From NCBI RefSeq assembly GCF_000717655.1, contig NZ_JNZY01000026.1, positions 1-64,000 on the forward strand: a stretch of 64,000 nucleotides of DNA. Reading direction: 5' to 3'. This DNA comes from Streptomyces katrae (lineage in GTDB: Bacteria; Actinomycetota; Actinomycetes; Streptomycetales; Streptomycetaceae). The position numbers and the translations under genes are program-made. Of this stretch, positions 38,441-47,444 are shown piece after piece; the stretch's first letter is position 1, and each line of letters begins with the position of its first letter. The notes below the pieces were generated by a model. The model was not told the origin of the DNA. It saw only the letters and a program-made list of their open reading frames with translations, and made no database searches.

Positions 38441-39040
38441 CGCAGGGCGGACCCGCTCGGGCACGGCGTCGGCCAGCATCACGACGCCCACGCTGCCCTC
38501 CAGTCCCGTGATGCCCACGAGGGGCGCCGCCGCGCCGCTGGCGCCCGCTTCGAGCTCTCCGTGGGTCAGCGTGTAGCCGGGCTCGGTGAGCGTGCCCTGA
38601 CGGGCCGCCAGAATGGCCCGCCCGGCTGCCCCGCGGTCCAGCGGGTGGCGGAATCCGGGCCGGTAGGCCACGTGGTAGTCGGTCCAGGTCGGCTCGACGA
38701 CGGCCACGGCGAGCGCCTCGGTGCCGTCCACGAGGGTCAGGTGCGCGGTGGCGCCGATGTCCTCGGCGAGGGACCGGAGCGCCGGCAGGGCCGCCTCGCG
38801 CACGAGCGGGTGCACCTGCCGCCCGAGCCGCAGCACCCCGAGCCCGACGCGGGCCCGGCCGCCGAGGTCGCGGCGGACGAGGGCGTGCTGCTCGAGGGTG
38901 GCCAGCAGGCGGTAGACCACGGTGCGGTTCACACCGAGGCGGTTGGAGAGCTCGGTGACGGTCAGACCGTGGTCGGTGTCGGCGAGCAGTTTGAGGACTC
39001 TGAGTCCTCGGTCCAGAGTCTGGGAGGTTTCCGCGGTCAC
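38402..39040 (-). CDS. IclR-family transcription regulator
   Basis: This 212-residue protein has an N-terminal winged helix (LTVTELSNRLGVNRTVVYRL) and a C-terminal effector domain with TAHLTLVDGTEALAV. It is shorter than typical IclR proteins (~250). GTG 39040 follows a GAGAGGGAGAGG tract. Its last twelve codons lie inside a 35-bp tandem repeat array that continues past the stop. Targets are unknown; no obvious operon partner is adjacent. Confidence 0.88.
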   Translation of the reverse strand: MTAETSQTLDRGLRVLKLLADTDHGLTVTELSNRLGVNRTVVYRLLATLEQHALVRRDLGGRARVGLGVLRLGRQVHPLVREAALPALRSLAEDIGATAHLTLVDGTEALAVAVVEPTWTDYHVAYRPGFRHPLDRGAAGRAILAARQGTLTEPGYTLTHGELEAGASGAAAPLVGITGLEGSVGVVMLADAVPERVRPALTFSAEARHALR

Positions 39041-39519
39041 GACGCCTCTCCCTCTCTCGGTGAGCGGCGGTGACTCTCGGGATGGAACGACGCCGGTCCC
39101 ACGGCGACGCACGGAGAGGCCGCCGGTAGCGGCCATGGCACCGGCTGCGCTCCCGCGGCGGCGCTGCCACGGGGCGTTCGATGCGGGGACAGTAGCGAGC
39201 GGGTCCGCTCAGCGGAAGGCCTCGTCCAGAATCCGGGCGCCAACTACCCCTTTATGCCGGTTCAGGAGCGCCCGCGGAGCCGGTTCGTGGCCTCGGCCCG
39301 CCGACGGCGCCTGTGCGATCCCCCGACGCCGGTGCCGCGTCCGCGGCCCCCGCAGCGCCGTACGCGGACCCGCGGACGGACACGGAACGTGACCGGGGCC
39401 CGTGCGAACCTCCGCACGGACCCGGCGTCACAGTCCGTAGAAATCCGCGGGACCGGGGACGGGACGACCGTACGAACAGGCGACCGGGGGCGGGCCACCG
39501 GGGCACCGGGGGCACCGGG
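39041..39519. other. Gene-free stretch upstream of the IclR gene
   Basis: About 480 bp with no supported ORF. The left part must hold the IclR promoter and the right part the helicase 3' end. It contains short CACCGGGG-type repeats near 39495-39525 but no clear terminator or operator. Confidence 0.5.
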
Positions 39520-41304
39520 CTACCGCATCCGCGTGGCCCACTCCTGCACCTTCTTGATCCGCTCCCGCAGCTGCCCCGCCGTCGCCTCCGCGCTCGGCGG
39601 CCCGCCGCACACCCGCCGCAGCTCCGTGTGGATCACCCCGTGCGGCTTGCCGCTCTGGTGGACGTACGCCCCCACCATCGTGTTCAGCGACTTCCGCAGT
39701 TCCAGCAGCTCCTTGTGCGAGACCACCGGGCGCCGGTCCGCCGGCAGCTCCAACAGGTCCGCCTCCGCGTCCGGCTTGCGGCGGCTGTGCGCGATCTGCC
39801 GCGACTGCCGCTTCTGCAGCAGCATCTGCACCTGGTCCGGCTCCAGCAGCCCGGGGATGCCGAGGTAGTCCTGCTCCTCCTCGCTGCCCGGGTGCGCCTG
39901 CATGCCGAACTCGGCGCCGTCGTACAGCACCCGGTCGAAGACGGCGTCGGACTCCAGCGCCTCGAAGGACATCTGCTCGTCTTCGCCGGTGTCCTCGTCC
40001 TCCTGCCGGTTCGCCTCGTCCATCTCCTTCTCGGACTCGGCGTACGGGTCGTCCTCGCCCTTCTTCTTCGGCTTGTCGAGGACGTGGTCGCGTTCGACCT
40101 CCATCTCGTTCGCGAAGCCCAGAAGATAAGGAATGGTCGGCAGGAACACGGAAGCCGTCTCGCCGCGCCTGCGCGACCGTACGAAACGGCCGACGGCCTG
40201 CGCGAAGAACAGGGGCGTCGAGATGGTCGTGGCGTACACCCCGACCGCGAGGCGCGGCACGTCGACGCCTTCGGACACCATCCGGACCGCGACCATCCAG
40301 CGGTCGTCGTTCCCGCTGAAGGTGTCGATGTTCTTCGAGGCGCCGGTGTCGTCGGAGAGCACCAGGGTGGCCTTCGTCCCGGTGATCTCGCGGATCAGCT
40401 TGGCGTACGCGCGCGCCGAGTCCTGGTCGGAGGCGATGACGAGCCCGCCCGCGTCCGGGATGCCCTTGCGGACCTCGGTCAGCCGCTGGTCGGCGGCGCG
40501 CAGCACGTTCGGCATCCAGTCGCCGCGCGGGTCCAGCGCGGTGCGCCAGGCCTGCGAGATGGCGTCCTTGGTCATCGGCTCGCCGAGCCGGGCGGCGATC
40601 TCGTCGCCGGCCTTGGTGCGCCAGCGCATGTTGCCGCTGTAGGAAAGGAAGATCACGGGCCGGACGACGCCGTCACCCAGCGCGTTCCCGTACCCATAGG
40701 TGTAGTCGGCGGACGACCGCCGGATCCCGTCGTTCCCTTCCTCGTAGGTCACGAACGGGATGGGATTGGTGTCGGACCGGAAGGGCGTACCGGTCAGCGC
40801 GAGGCGCCGGGTCGCCGGGTCGAAGGCCTCGAGGCAGGCCTCGCCCCAGGACTTCGAGTCACCGGCGTGGTGGATCTCGTCGAGGATGACGAGGGTCTTG
40901 CGCTGCTCGCAGCGGTTGCGGTGCAGCATCGGCCGCACGCCCACACCCGCGTACGTGACGGCGACCCCGTGGTAGTCCTTGCTCAGCGGCCCGGCGGAGT
41001 ACTCCGGGTCCAGCCTGATGCCTATCCGGGCGGCGGCCTCGGCCCACTGCTTCTTCAGGTGCTCGGTCGGCGCGACGACGGTCACCTGCTGCACGACATG
41101 GTGGTGCAGCAGCCAGGACGCGAGCGTCAGCGCGAAGGTCGTCTTGCCTGCGCCGGGCGTCGCGACCGCGAGGAAGTCCCGCGGCTGGGTCTGCACGTAC
41201 CGGTCCAGCGCACCCTGCTGCCAGGCGCGCAGCTTGCTGGCGGTACCCCAGGGGGCACGGCCGGGGAAGGCGGGTGAGAGGTGGTGGGAGGCGGTAGTAG
41301 TCAC
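39520..41304 (-). CDS. DEAD/DEAH-box helicase (SF2)
   Basis: This 594-residue helicase has Walker A ATPGAGKTT, motif II LDEIHHAG, motif III LTGTPFRSD and motif VI QAVGRFVRSRRRGE. This arrangement fits a type III restriction/XPB-like SF2 enzyme. An acidic segment around residues 400-440 and a basic C-terminal part follow. GTG 41304 has GGAG four bases upstream. The substrate is unknown. No methylase or nuclease partner is adjacent. Confidence 0.92.
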   Translation of the reverse strand: MTTTASHHLSPAFPGRAPWGTASKLRAWQQGALDRYVQTQPRDFLAVATPGAGKTTFALTLASWLLHHHVVQQVTVVAPTEHLKKQWAEAAARIGIRLDPEYSAGPLSKDYHGVAVTYAGVGVRPMLHRNRCEQRKTLVILDEIHHAGDSKSWGEACLEAFDPATRRLALTGTPFRSDTNPIPFVTYEEGNDGIRRSSADYTYGYGNALGDGVVRPVIFLSYSGNMRWRTKAGDEIAARLGEPMTKDAISQAWRTALDPRGDWMPNVLRAADQRLTEVRKGIPDAGGLVIASDQDSARAYAKLIREITGTKATLVLSDDTGASKNIDTFSGNDDRWMVAVRMVSEGVDVPRLAVGVYATTISTPLFFAQAVGRFVRSRRRGETASVFLPTIPYLLGFANEMEVERDHVLDKPKKKGEDDPYAESEKEMDEANRQEDEDTGEDEQMSFEALESDAVFDRVLYDGAEFGMQAHPGSEEEQDYLGIPGLLEPDQVQMLLQKRQSRQIAHSRRKPDAEADLLELPADRRPVVSHKELLELRKSLNTMVGAYVHQSGKPHGVIHTELRRVCGGPPSAEATAGQLRERIKKVQEWATRMR

Positions 41305-41449
41305 GGTCTCCGGTTCGGGCTCTCGGCGGCGGGCGCGGTGGTCGTACGTAGGACAACCGGGCCACCTTACCGGGGCCGGCCGGCCCCTCGCGGAGGGACA
41401 GGCCCGTGACCTCGGCGGGTGCGGTGAGCGTCACATCCGACCCGGATTC

Positions 41450-41818
41450 TCAGCCCGCGAACCTCGGCAGCTGCGCTGCGATCTTGGGGACGTCCAAGGC
41501 CCCCTGGCATACGTCCAGCACGAACTGCTCGGCCTCGTCCACGTCGAACGCCCGGTCAAGCGGATGGCCGTTCATGTGCAGGAAGACCCAGGTCGCGTAC
41601 CAGGCGATGCGCTTGTTTCCGTCGACCAGCCCGTAGTTGCGGGCCAGTGACTCCATGAGCGCTGCGGCTTTCTGCCAGACGTCCGGGTAGGCGTCCTGTC
41701 CGAACACGATCGCCTGCGGGCGCGCCAGAGCAGAGTCGAGCAGTCCGTAATCGCGCACCTCGTTCGCACCAAGACGCTCCGCGAGGTTTAGCAGCTCGGG
41801 AAGCGTGAGGTAGTGCAT
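41450..41818 (-). CDS. doc: Doc/Fic-family toxin-like protein lacking the catalytic His
   Basis: This 122-residue Doc-type protein belongs to a family that inactivates EF-Tu by phosphorylation. The signature loop reads NYGLVDGNKRIAW. The family has His where Tyr-62 (codon 41633-41635) stands, and this His is essential; replacing it by Tyr abolishes toxicity in phage P1 Doc as I recall. The rest of the loop (DGNKR) is intact. It overlaps its antitoxin gene by ATGA. It may be an inactive relic or have changed its chemistry. Confidence 0.88.
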   Translation of the reverse strand: MHYLTLPELLNLAERLGANEVRDYGLLDSALARPQAIVFGQDAYPDVWQKAAALMESLARNYGLVDGNKRIAWYATWVFLHMNGHPLDRAFDVDEAEQFVLDVCQGALDVPKIAAQLPRFAG

Positions 41819-42015
41819 CAGGCGAGCCTCCTGTTCAGCTCCGCGCTCGCCTTGAGAACGTGCTCCGCCGCCTCGTTGAACAGCCTGGAGTGTTCGTTTA
41901 TGGCCTTGATGACCGCGTCGTGGGCGAATGACTGCATGCTGCGGCCCTCCGCCTCCGCGCGCTCACGCAGGGCGGCCAGCTCTTCTTCGGTGAATTTGAC
42001 GTTGAGACCGGCCAT
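41818..42015 (-). CDS. Antitoxin (ribbon-helix-helix type)
   Basis: This 65-residue protein begins LNVKFTEEELAALRERAEAE and has a short beta strand then two helices typical of RHH DNA-binding antitoxins. The C-terminal ~30 residues (NEHSRLFNEAAEHVL...) would wrap the toxin. ATG 42015 is the only ATG close to the strand. It is first in the operon and its stop overlaps the doc start, the normal antitoxin-toxin order. Confidence 0.88.
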   Translation of the reverse strand: MAGLNVKFTEEELAALRERAEAEGRSMQSFAHDAVIKAINEHSRLFNEAAEHVLKASAELNRRLA

Positions 42016-42085
42016 GCACCAACGGATGTCAGGCGGTTTCGCGTCGAGGGACCCGCCCCCCGTCGATACCGGGCCGGCGGACGCC

Positions 42086-43552
42086 TCAGTCCCCCGCCGA
42101 GGCGGTCGGCGGATCGAGCCGGGTCGCGACCCAGGCCCCCGCCAACGCCACCGCGGCCATCGGCAGGAACACGACCAGGAACGCGGCGGGGTGCGAGCCC
42201 GGTCCCTCGGCGGCCACGGCATGCGCCGCCCCCACCGCTCCCCCGCCCAGCGCGGCGAACGCCGCGCCGCCCGCCGCCAGCAGCACGACATTGGCCAGCG
42301 CGTCCGAGATCTGCAGCGCAGCGGAGTTGGCCCCCGCCTCCTCCGGCGCCGAAAGCTCCAGCAGCAGCACGCTCGTCGAACCGATCACCAGCCCCATCCC
42401 CAGGCACCCCACCGCCCACGCGGCGGCCAGCGTCCACACCGGCACGGACTCGATCAGCACGGCCGGGGCCGTGGCGATGGCGAAGGCCACGAGCACCATC
42501 CCGGCGACCATCAGCCGCTCCCGGTACGGCGCCATCCGCCCCTTCGACTGCAGCCACGAACCGCCCGCCCAGGTCACCCCGCCCGCCGCCAGCGAGAACC
42601 CGGCCAGCGTCGGGCTCAGCCCCCGCTGGGTGACCAGCATCAGCGGCACGAAGCTCTCCGCCGCGATGAACGACCCCGCGGCCACCCCGCGCAGCAGCAC
42701 CACCGATGGCAGACCCCGCCGCGCCAGGTAGGTCCCGCGCGGCAGCAGCCCCCGTACGGCGGGCACCAGCAGCGCCGTACCGGCCACGGCCGGAAGCAGC
42801 GACGGCCACCGCAGATCCTGGGCGGCGTACTGCAACAAGCCCGCCCCGACGGAGATCCCGAGCGCCAGCCGGATCCGCCGCCGGTCGGGGGCGGCGGGCG
42901 GCGCGTCCGGATCCACCGGCCCGGACGCGGTCCGCCGTATCGCCGGCAGGGCCACCACCAGCGGCACGACGACCAGCATCGGGATGCCGAGGAACACCCA
43001 GCGCCAGCCGAGGTGCTCGGTCACGGTCCCCGCAGCCAGCGGCCCGACGATGGACGGCACCACCCAGCTCGCGGCGAACGCGGCCATGATCGCGGGCCGC
43101 AGCCGCTCCTCGTACGCACGGCTCACCACGACGTACAGGGCGACGATGACGAGCCCCCCGCCGAACCCCTGCACGGCCCGCCCGAGGACGAACACCCACA
43201 TGCCCCCGGCGGTCCCCGCCAGCACCAGCCCGGCGGCGAAGGCCCCGATCCCGACGGTCAGCGGCCCCAGCGGCCCCTGCCGGTCGGCCCACTGCCCGGA
43301 CAGCACCATCCCGAAGAGGCTGGTGGTGAAGTAGGCGGAGAAGGCGAAGGCGTACAGCCCGATCCCCTCCAGCTCCCGCGCGGCGACGGGCATGGCCGTC
43401 CCCACCGCGGTCGCCTCGAAGGCGATCAGAAAGATGACGGAGATGATCCCGATACTGAGCGTCCGGTACGCGGACCCCAGAATCCCGCCCTGGGCTCGGG
43501 GCGGGACCGGCGAAGCATTGCGCTGTGGCACACGGGGTTCGAGGGCACTCAT
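42086..43552 (-). CDS. MFS multidrug transporter (DHA2-like)
   Basis: This 488-residue membrane protein has about 14 hydrophobic spans. It starts with LSIGIISVIFLIAFEATAVG, then GQWADRQGPLGPL (motif A region) and LGRAVQGFGGGLVIVALYV. It fits DHA-type proton/drug antiporters, but the substrate is unknown. ATG 43552 is used; the upstream 14 codons lack a ribosome site. It lies 71 bp upstream of the antitoxin gene on the same strand. Confidence 0.9.
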   Translation of the reverse strand: MSALEPRVPQRNASPVPPRAQGGILGSAYRTLSIGIISVIFLIAFEATAVGTAMPVAARELEGIGLYAFAFSAYFTTSLFGMVLSGQWADRQGPLGPLTVGIGAFAAGLVLAGTAGGMWVFVLGRAVQGFGGGLVIVALYVVVSRAYEERLRPAIMAAFAASWVVPSIVGPLAAGTVTEHLGWRWVFLGIPMLVVVPLVVALPAIRRTASGPVDPDAPPAAPDRRRIRLALGISVGAGLLQYAAQDLRWPSLLPAVAGTALLVPAVRGLLPRGTYLARRGLPSVVLLRGVAAGSFIAAESFVPLMLVTQRGLSPTLAGFSLAAGGVTWAGGSWLQSKGRMAPYRERLMVAGMVLVAFAIATAPAVLIESVPVWTLAAAWAVGCLGMGLVIGSTSVLLLELSAPEEAGANSAALQISDALANVVLLAAGGAAFAALGGGAVGAAHAVAAEGPGSHPAAFLVVFLPMAAVALAGAWVATRLDPPTASAGD

Positions 43553-43731
43553 CGCCCCAGAGTAAGGCGCGTGCCGGGGTTGCGCCCCTGTCATTTCGGC
43601 GGATCCCGCACTGGTCCGCGAGACCTAGGCCCCACAGCCATGAACGCAGCATGGCAGTCATATTGCAGCCCCCACGCCCCTCTTCCCACCCCTCGGAACC
43701 CCTCGTACGGTCATACCCGTAACCACCCCAC

Positions 43732-43803
43732 AGCCGTGTGCCCGAGTGGTTGAGGGACTCGCCTGCAAAGCGAGTTACGCCGGTTCGATTCCGGTCACGG
43801 CTT
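43732..43803 (+). tRNA. tRNA-Cys (anticodon GCA)
   Basis: The acceptor AGCCGTG/CACGGCT has seven pairs. The D stem is CCC/GGG. The anticodon stem CTCGC/GCGAG encloses CTGCAAA (GCA at 43765-43767). The variable loop is four bases and the T arm GCCGG/CCGGT has one wobble. Discriminator U73 is the cysteine identity base. CCA is not encoded. Confidence 0.95.
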
Positions 43804-43807
43804 CTCC

Positions 43808-43839
43808 GAAGGCCGCTCAGGCTCCCCTGGGCGGCCTTC
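43808..43839 (+). terminator. Terminator after tRNA-Cys
   Basis: A 14-bp stem GAAGGCCGCTCAGG / CCTGGGCGGCCTTC (one T-G pair) with loop CTCC is followed by TCTCTTT. It is also 22 bp from the convergent lipoprotein stop. Confidence 0.8.
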
Positions 43840-43860
43840 TCTTTGTCCGTCAGCAGTACG

Positions 43861-44529
43861 TCAAGACGCCGGGAGGGCAGAGGCGCTCTCGGGCAGTCCG
43901 CCGCCGCCCTCACACCCCAGTTCCTTGGCGATCGCGACCGCGGCGGAGTGGGCGAGGACGAGGTAGTCCTCACCCAGTACGGCGTCTCCCCTGCTGCTTC
44001 GGGACCGGTCCGTGTAGAAAGCCGTGATGCGCAGCGGCATGTCGCGGGTGGAGCCGACGCGGGTACTCACGCAGTCGAAGGCCACGCCTCGCTCCTTGTC
44101 GGCGCGCGTCACCCGGACACCCCTCTGGTCACTTCCTGGTGTGCCGGTGTTCCCGCGCTTGGCGGCGAGGCGAATCTCGCCGACCCTCTTCCCCCCGCCC
44201 ACGGTTCCGGTAACCGTGCACGCGGGAGCGGCGACCTCCCCTGCCTTCGACCCGGCGCGGAAGGACTCCTCCAGGGCCTTGCCCATGGCCGTGACGCCGA
44301 CGCTCTGCGCATCGTCGTTGACCAAATGCGAGGACTGCAACACCGCAGTGAGGGCCTTGCCGGCGGCATCTGTGATCAACCCTGGGCACGCCTGCGTCGG
44401 ATCCACCTCCGGAGGCTTCGCCGAAAGCGACGCCTTGGGCTCGGGATCCGAGGTGGTGCATCCCGCGAGCAGGGTCACGAGCACGGCGAGTACTGCGACG
44501 CGGGCGGCGGGCGCCGTCAGAGCGCGCAC
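43861..44529 (-). CDS. Lipoprotein (DUF3558-like), last gene of the T7SS-like operon
   Basis: This 222-residue protein has a signal peptide with lipobox LAGC (Cys-24). The mature domain has three further Cys (in QACPGL, APACTV, FDCVST) plus a late Cys, and resembles DUF3558-type secreted proteins by size and layout only. GTG 44529 has GAGGAG at good spacing. It lies 117 bp after the 771-residue gene, so it is probably in the same transcript. Function is unknown. Confidence 0.78.
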   Translation of the reverse strand: MRALTAPAARVAVLAVLVTLLAGCTTSDPEPKASLSAKPPEVDPTQACPGLITDAAGKALTAVLQSSHLVNDDAQSVGVTAMGKALEESFRAGSKAGEVAAPACTVTGTVGGGKRVGEIRLAAKRGNTGTPGSDQRGVRVTRADKERGVAFDCVSTRVGSTRDMPLRITAFYTDRSRSSRGDAVLGEDYLVLAHSAAVAIAKELGCEGGGGLPESASALPAS

Positions 44530-44646
44530 TTCAGCTCCTCGTGGGGGAAGTCCTGGTCATCCTTGGGCAGCCGAACGTACATTGCGCGCCCGTCTCCCGG
44601 CCCAGGTGCGGCATGCCGTCGGCTCGCCCCGACCTCGAAGGGGACA

Positions 44647-46962
44647 TCAAGATGCCCCCTTCGAGCTGTCCACCAAGTCACGGCCCACCGAATGCGCGAC
44701 GGCCGATTCCTTGGACGCCACACCCGCGAGGGTGTCGATCTCCTTCTCTGACAGACCCGAGCCGGCAGCCGCATGCAGTACAGCCCTGCTGGCCGCATCG
44801 CTCGTGCGGCCTTCGGCGTCCGCGTACATCTTCGACACGCCCGCTTCGGTCTTGGCGGTGTTCTCCTTGCCCTTCTCCTTGGCGTCCTCGACGAAGATCT
44901 CGGTGACGTCTTCCTGGACCCATTCCACGACATCACCGGCGACCGGCACCATTTCTAGGTACTTGCCGCCCACGGCCGAAATACCGCGGTTGATCCACTT
45001 GGCGCCGTCCTCTACGCCCTTCACGTACTCCTCGTTCGTGTGGGCGGTCTCGGCGTGCATGTTCTGGGCGCGCGCTTCCGTCAGCATGCCCGCGATCTGT
45101 CCGCCGGGCTGCACGGCGTTCTCCACAGCCGCGTCCAGAAGGTCATTGCCTCCGCGATGCTGGACAACGTCGGTGATGAGGACCCCGGTGAACGCCTGAT
45201 TGGCGTTCGTGATGGCACCGTAGGCCCCCGGGTCCTGGCCGACCGCGCCGAGGAATCGGGACATCGTCGACTTGTTGAACTCCGCCATGTCACCGGTGAC
45301 CTTGATCTGGTTGCCGCCGTTCTCGGCGGACGCCTGGAGGTCCGGGATGTATTCCGCCGCCATGTTGCCGAAGTGCCCGGCCATGGCGCCCAGCTTCGGA
45401 GCCTTGTCCTTGTCCTCCGGGTCCGGCGCCACCAGGGACGGGTCGTCGCCGATCTTTTCGACGACGCGTTCCATGATCGCCGTCATTTCCTTGGTGTGGG
45501 GGACCGGCTTCGCGTCCTCGTCGCCCGGGACGCGGCCCGAGACGGCCGCTTCGAGGGCGCCGCCGAGGGCCTCCTGGGCCGGGCCCGCTTCGCCGTAGGG
45601 GTGTGCGGGCGTCCGGTCGAAGGCGTCGGCCCAGGACTCCTTGTCGAGCATGTAGTCGACCATGCCCCGCGCCTTGCCGTGCTGCCCGGACACCGCCTTG
45701 TCGGCCGTCGTGACGATGCCGTCGCCGTTGCTGTCCTGGCGGACCGGCTCGTTGAAGAAGGCCGTCGCCGCGTCCGGGTTGTGGGACATCGCGTCCATCA
45801 GGCCCGTCAGCGGGTAGAAGCCCCGGCTGCCGTCCTTGCCCTGGCTGAGCACCGTCTTCGGGTCGTACGGGGCGCCGTGCTCCCAGGCCTTCGGGTTCTC
45901 GCGGTCGAACGCCACCATGTCGCGGCCGACCGAGGTCAGGAACTCCTTGTCGTACTTGCCCTCGTGGAGCAGCGCGCCCAGCGCCTGGTAACCGTAGATC
46001 CTGCTGGTCAGGTCGCCGGTGACCTGCATCTCCTTGCGACCGGCCTTCATCAGGCCGGTCGTCCACGCCGCATCCAGGTGGTTCGGCGAGCTCTTCTGCG
46101 TCGCGAGACCCAGCATCGCGCCCATGTCGTTCTGGATGTTGCCGACCATCGCCAGCCGGTCCTTGCCCACATTGCCCAACGTCGACGCGTCGATGGACAG
46201 CTTCGCGTACGCCTCGAGGGTGCCTTCGGGGCCGAGCTTGCGGTAGAAGTCCGGCGCGAACTCGGCGTCGTCGCGGTTGTCGTCGAGCAGGTCCTCCAGC
46301 TCGCGCAGCATCTCGGGGTGGCGGGCCACGCCGCCCGGTTCCTTGCTGAGCTTCTTCATCAGCTCGGCCGCCCGGTCGGCCTGTTCGGCGTCCAGGGTGG
46401 TGTACTTCGGCGCGGTGAAGTCGTGGTCGTCCGCGACGTTCGTACGCAGCGCGCGGGCCAGGGAGTCGTCGGCATCCGCGCAGTCCTCGACGAGCCGGTC
46501 CACCCTCGCCTGCCAGGCCTTGCGGTTCTCCTCCTGCTTGCGCTTGAACTCCGCGTAGTCCGGGTCGTGGCGCGCCGCGTACTCGGTCTTCGGATCCATC
46601 GGAACGGCCGTGACCTTGCCGGCCGCGTCCACGCGGAACCCGGCGGCCGGGGCCTCCTCGTCGACGGCCTTCTTCAGCGCGTCGCGAGCCGTCTTGATGG
46701 TGGTGTGGCCGTCGCTGAGGAGCTGGTGGACGCCCTTGGCCTCCTTGGCCGCGTCTTCGAACTCCTTGGCCGTCTTGTCGACGAACGCCCGCCCGACGCC
46801 GGCGGTGACCCCGCTCCACTCGGCCTTGTCGGCCTTGGCCTTCATGCCGTTTCGAGCGGCCTCGGCCATCTCGTCCAGCTTGTCGGCCATGGCCTTCCAG
46901 TCCGTGACCGCCGTCTGGAGCTTGTCCAGGGGAGCGTTCATCACGTTCTCGTACGTCAGCAT
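44647..46962 (-). CDS. Large WXG-headed helical protein, candidate type VII substrate
   Basis: This 771-residue protein has residues ~1-110 as a helical hairpin with a W-x-G turn (Trp-49 in EWSGVTAG), like WXG100/LXG proteins. The remaining ~650 residues are mostly helical with no family I can name. A dockerin/EF-hand-like calcium loop DSNGDGIVTTAD lies at 410-421. There is no signal peptide or membrane helix. It follows two WXG-like genes and a mycosin, so export or effector function is inferred. ATG 46962 is followed by LTYENVMNAPLDKL; the upstream frame is a shadow. Confidence 0.82.
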   Translation of the reverse strand: MLTYENVMNAPLDKLQTAVTDWKAMADKLDEMAEAARNGMKAKADKAEWSGVTAGVGRAFVDKTAKEFEDAAKEAKGVHQLLSDGHTTIKTARDALKKAVDEEAPAAGFRVDAAGKVTAVPMDPKTEYAARHDPDYAEFKRKQEENRKAWQARVDRLVEDCADADDSLARALRTNVADDHDFTAPKYTTLDAEQADRAAELMKKLSKEPGGVARHPEMLRELEDLLDDNRDDAEFAPDFYRKLGPEGTLEAYAKLSIDASTLGNVGKDRLAMVGNIQNDMGAMLGLATQKSSPNHLDAAWTTGLMKAGRKEMQVTGDLTSRIYGYQALGALLHEGKYDKEFLTSVGRDMVAFDRENPKAWEHGAPYDPKTVLSQGKDGSRGFYPLTGLMDAMSHNPDAATAFFNEPVRQDSNGDGIVTTADKAVSGQHGKARGMVDYMLDKESWADAFDRTPAHPYGEAGPAQEALGGALEAAVSGRVPGDEDAKPVPHTKEMTAIMERVVEKIGDDPSLVAPDPEDKDKAPKLGAMAGHFGNMAAEYIPDLQASAENGGNQIKVTGDMAEFNKSTMSRFLGAVGQDPGAYGAITNANQAFTGVLITDVVQHRGGNDLLDAAVENAVQPGGQIAGMLTEARAQNMHAETAHTNEEYVKGVEDGAKWINRGISAVGGKYLEMVPVAGDVVEWVQEDVTEIFVEDAKEKGKENTAKTEAGVSKMYADAEGRTSDAASRAVLHAAAGSGLSEKEIDTLAGVASKESAVAHSVGRDLVDSSKGAS

Positions 46963-46973
46963 GGAGGCGCCGC

Positions 46974-47396
46974 CTACTTGAGGTACTTGTCGATCGCGGA
47001 CGTGGTGAAGTCGGCGTGCAACTGCTGCTCTTCCCGGGCGTGGGACTTGAGCGAGTAGTTGAGGCCGTTCGAGATGTTCGCGCAGGCGGCCACGAGGGTC
47101 TTCACCTGGCTCTCCCACGTGGTGTTGAGCTTCAGCAGTGCGGCCCCGCTGGCGAAGCTCTCCTTCGTGAGCGCCCCGGCGGCCTCGCCGGTGGCGGTCG
47201 CGGCGTGCTTGCCGTCCGTCTGGAGCCGCGAGTGCAGCTTGTACGCCTCGGTGCCGATGGCGCCGATGTGGTCCTGGTTGAGCTCCAAGTCACCGCCGCC
47301 ACCGCCGCCGGGCTCGACGGGTACGTGGTTGAGCCGCATGGAGACGTTGGCGGAGGCCGTGGCGCGTGCCGCCGACCATTCCTCGTCGAACGACAT
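46974..47396 (-). CDS. Small WXG-like helical protein
   Basis: This 140-residue protein has two long helices with a poly-Gly stretch (residues ~30-35) and TTWESQVKTL near residue 93, reminiscent of WXG100/ESX-type proteins though the exact W-x-G is not conserved. It ends 11 bp before the start of the 771-residue gene, so the two are co-expressed and may be a chaperone-substrate pair. Function is inferred from context. Confidence 0.75.
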   Translation of the reverse strand: MSFDEEWSAARATASANVSMRLNHVPVEPGGGGGGDLELNQDHIGAIGTEAYKLHSRLQTDGKHAATATGEAAGALTKESFASGAALLKLNTTWESQVKTLVAACANISNGLNYSLKSHAREEQQLHADFTTSAIDKYLK

Positions 47397-47444
47397 CGCG
47401 TGAACTCCTGTGAAAGAGAAGGTCCAATCAGTGGTGAGCCGTCG

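Noticed and set aside
38411..38457. Possible CRISPR array at the 35-bp repeats
   Set aside because: The copies are directly adjacent, with no unique spacers between them.
39254..39868. Plus-strand frame over the IclR-helicase gap
   Set aside because: Low-complexity Arg/Pro content and no ribosome site; it continues as a shadow of the helicase.
43732..43803. tRNA-Cys as an integration attachment site
   Set aside because: I found no integrase gene and no duplicated tRNA 3' end within the window, so island integration is only a possibility.
45040..47058. 672-codon plus-strand frame opposite the 771-residue protein
   Set aside because: Arg/Val/Leu-rich antisense shadow, no start signal, while the minus frame has WXG and EF-hand motifs.
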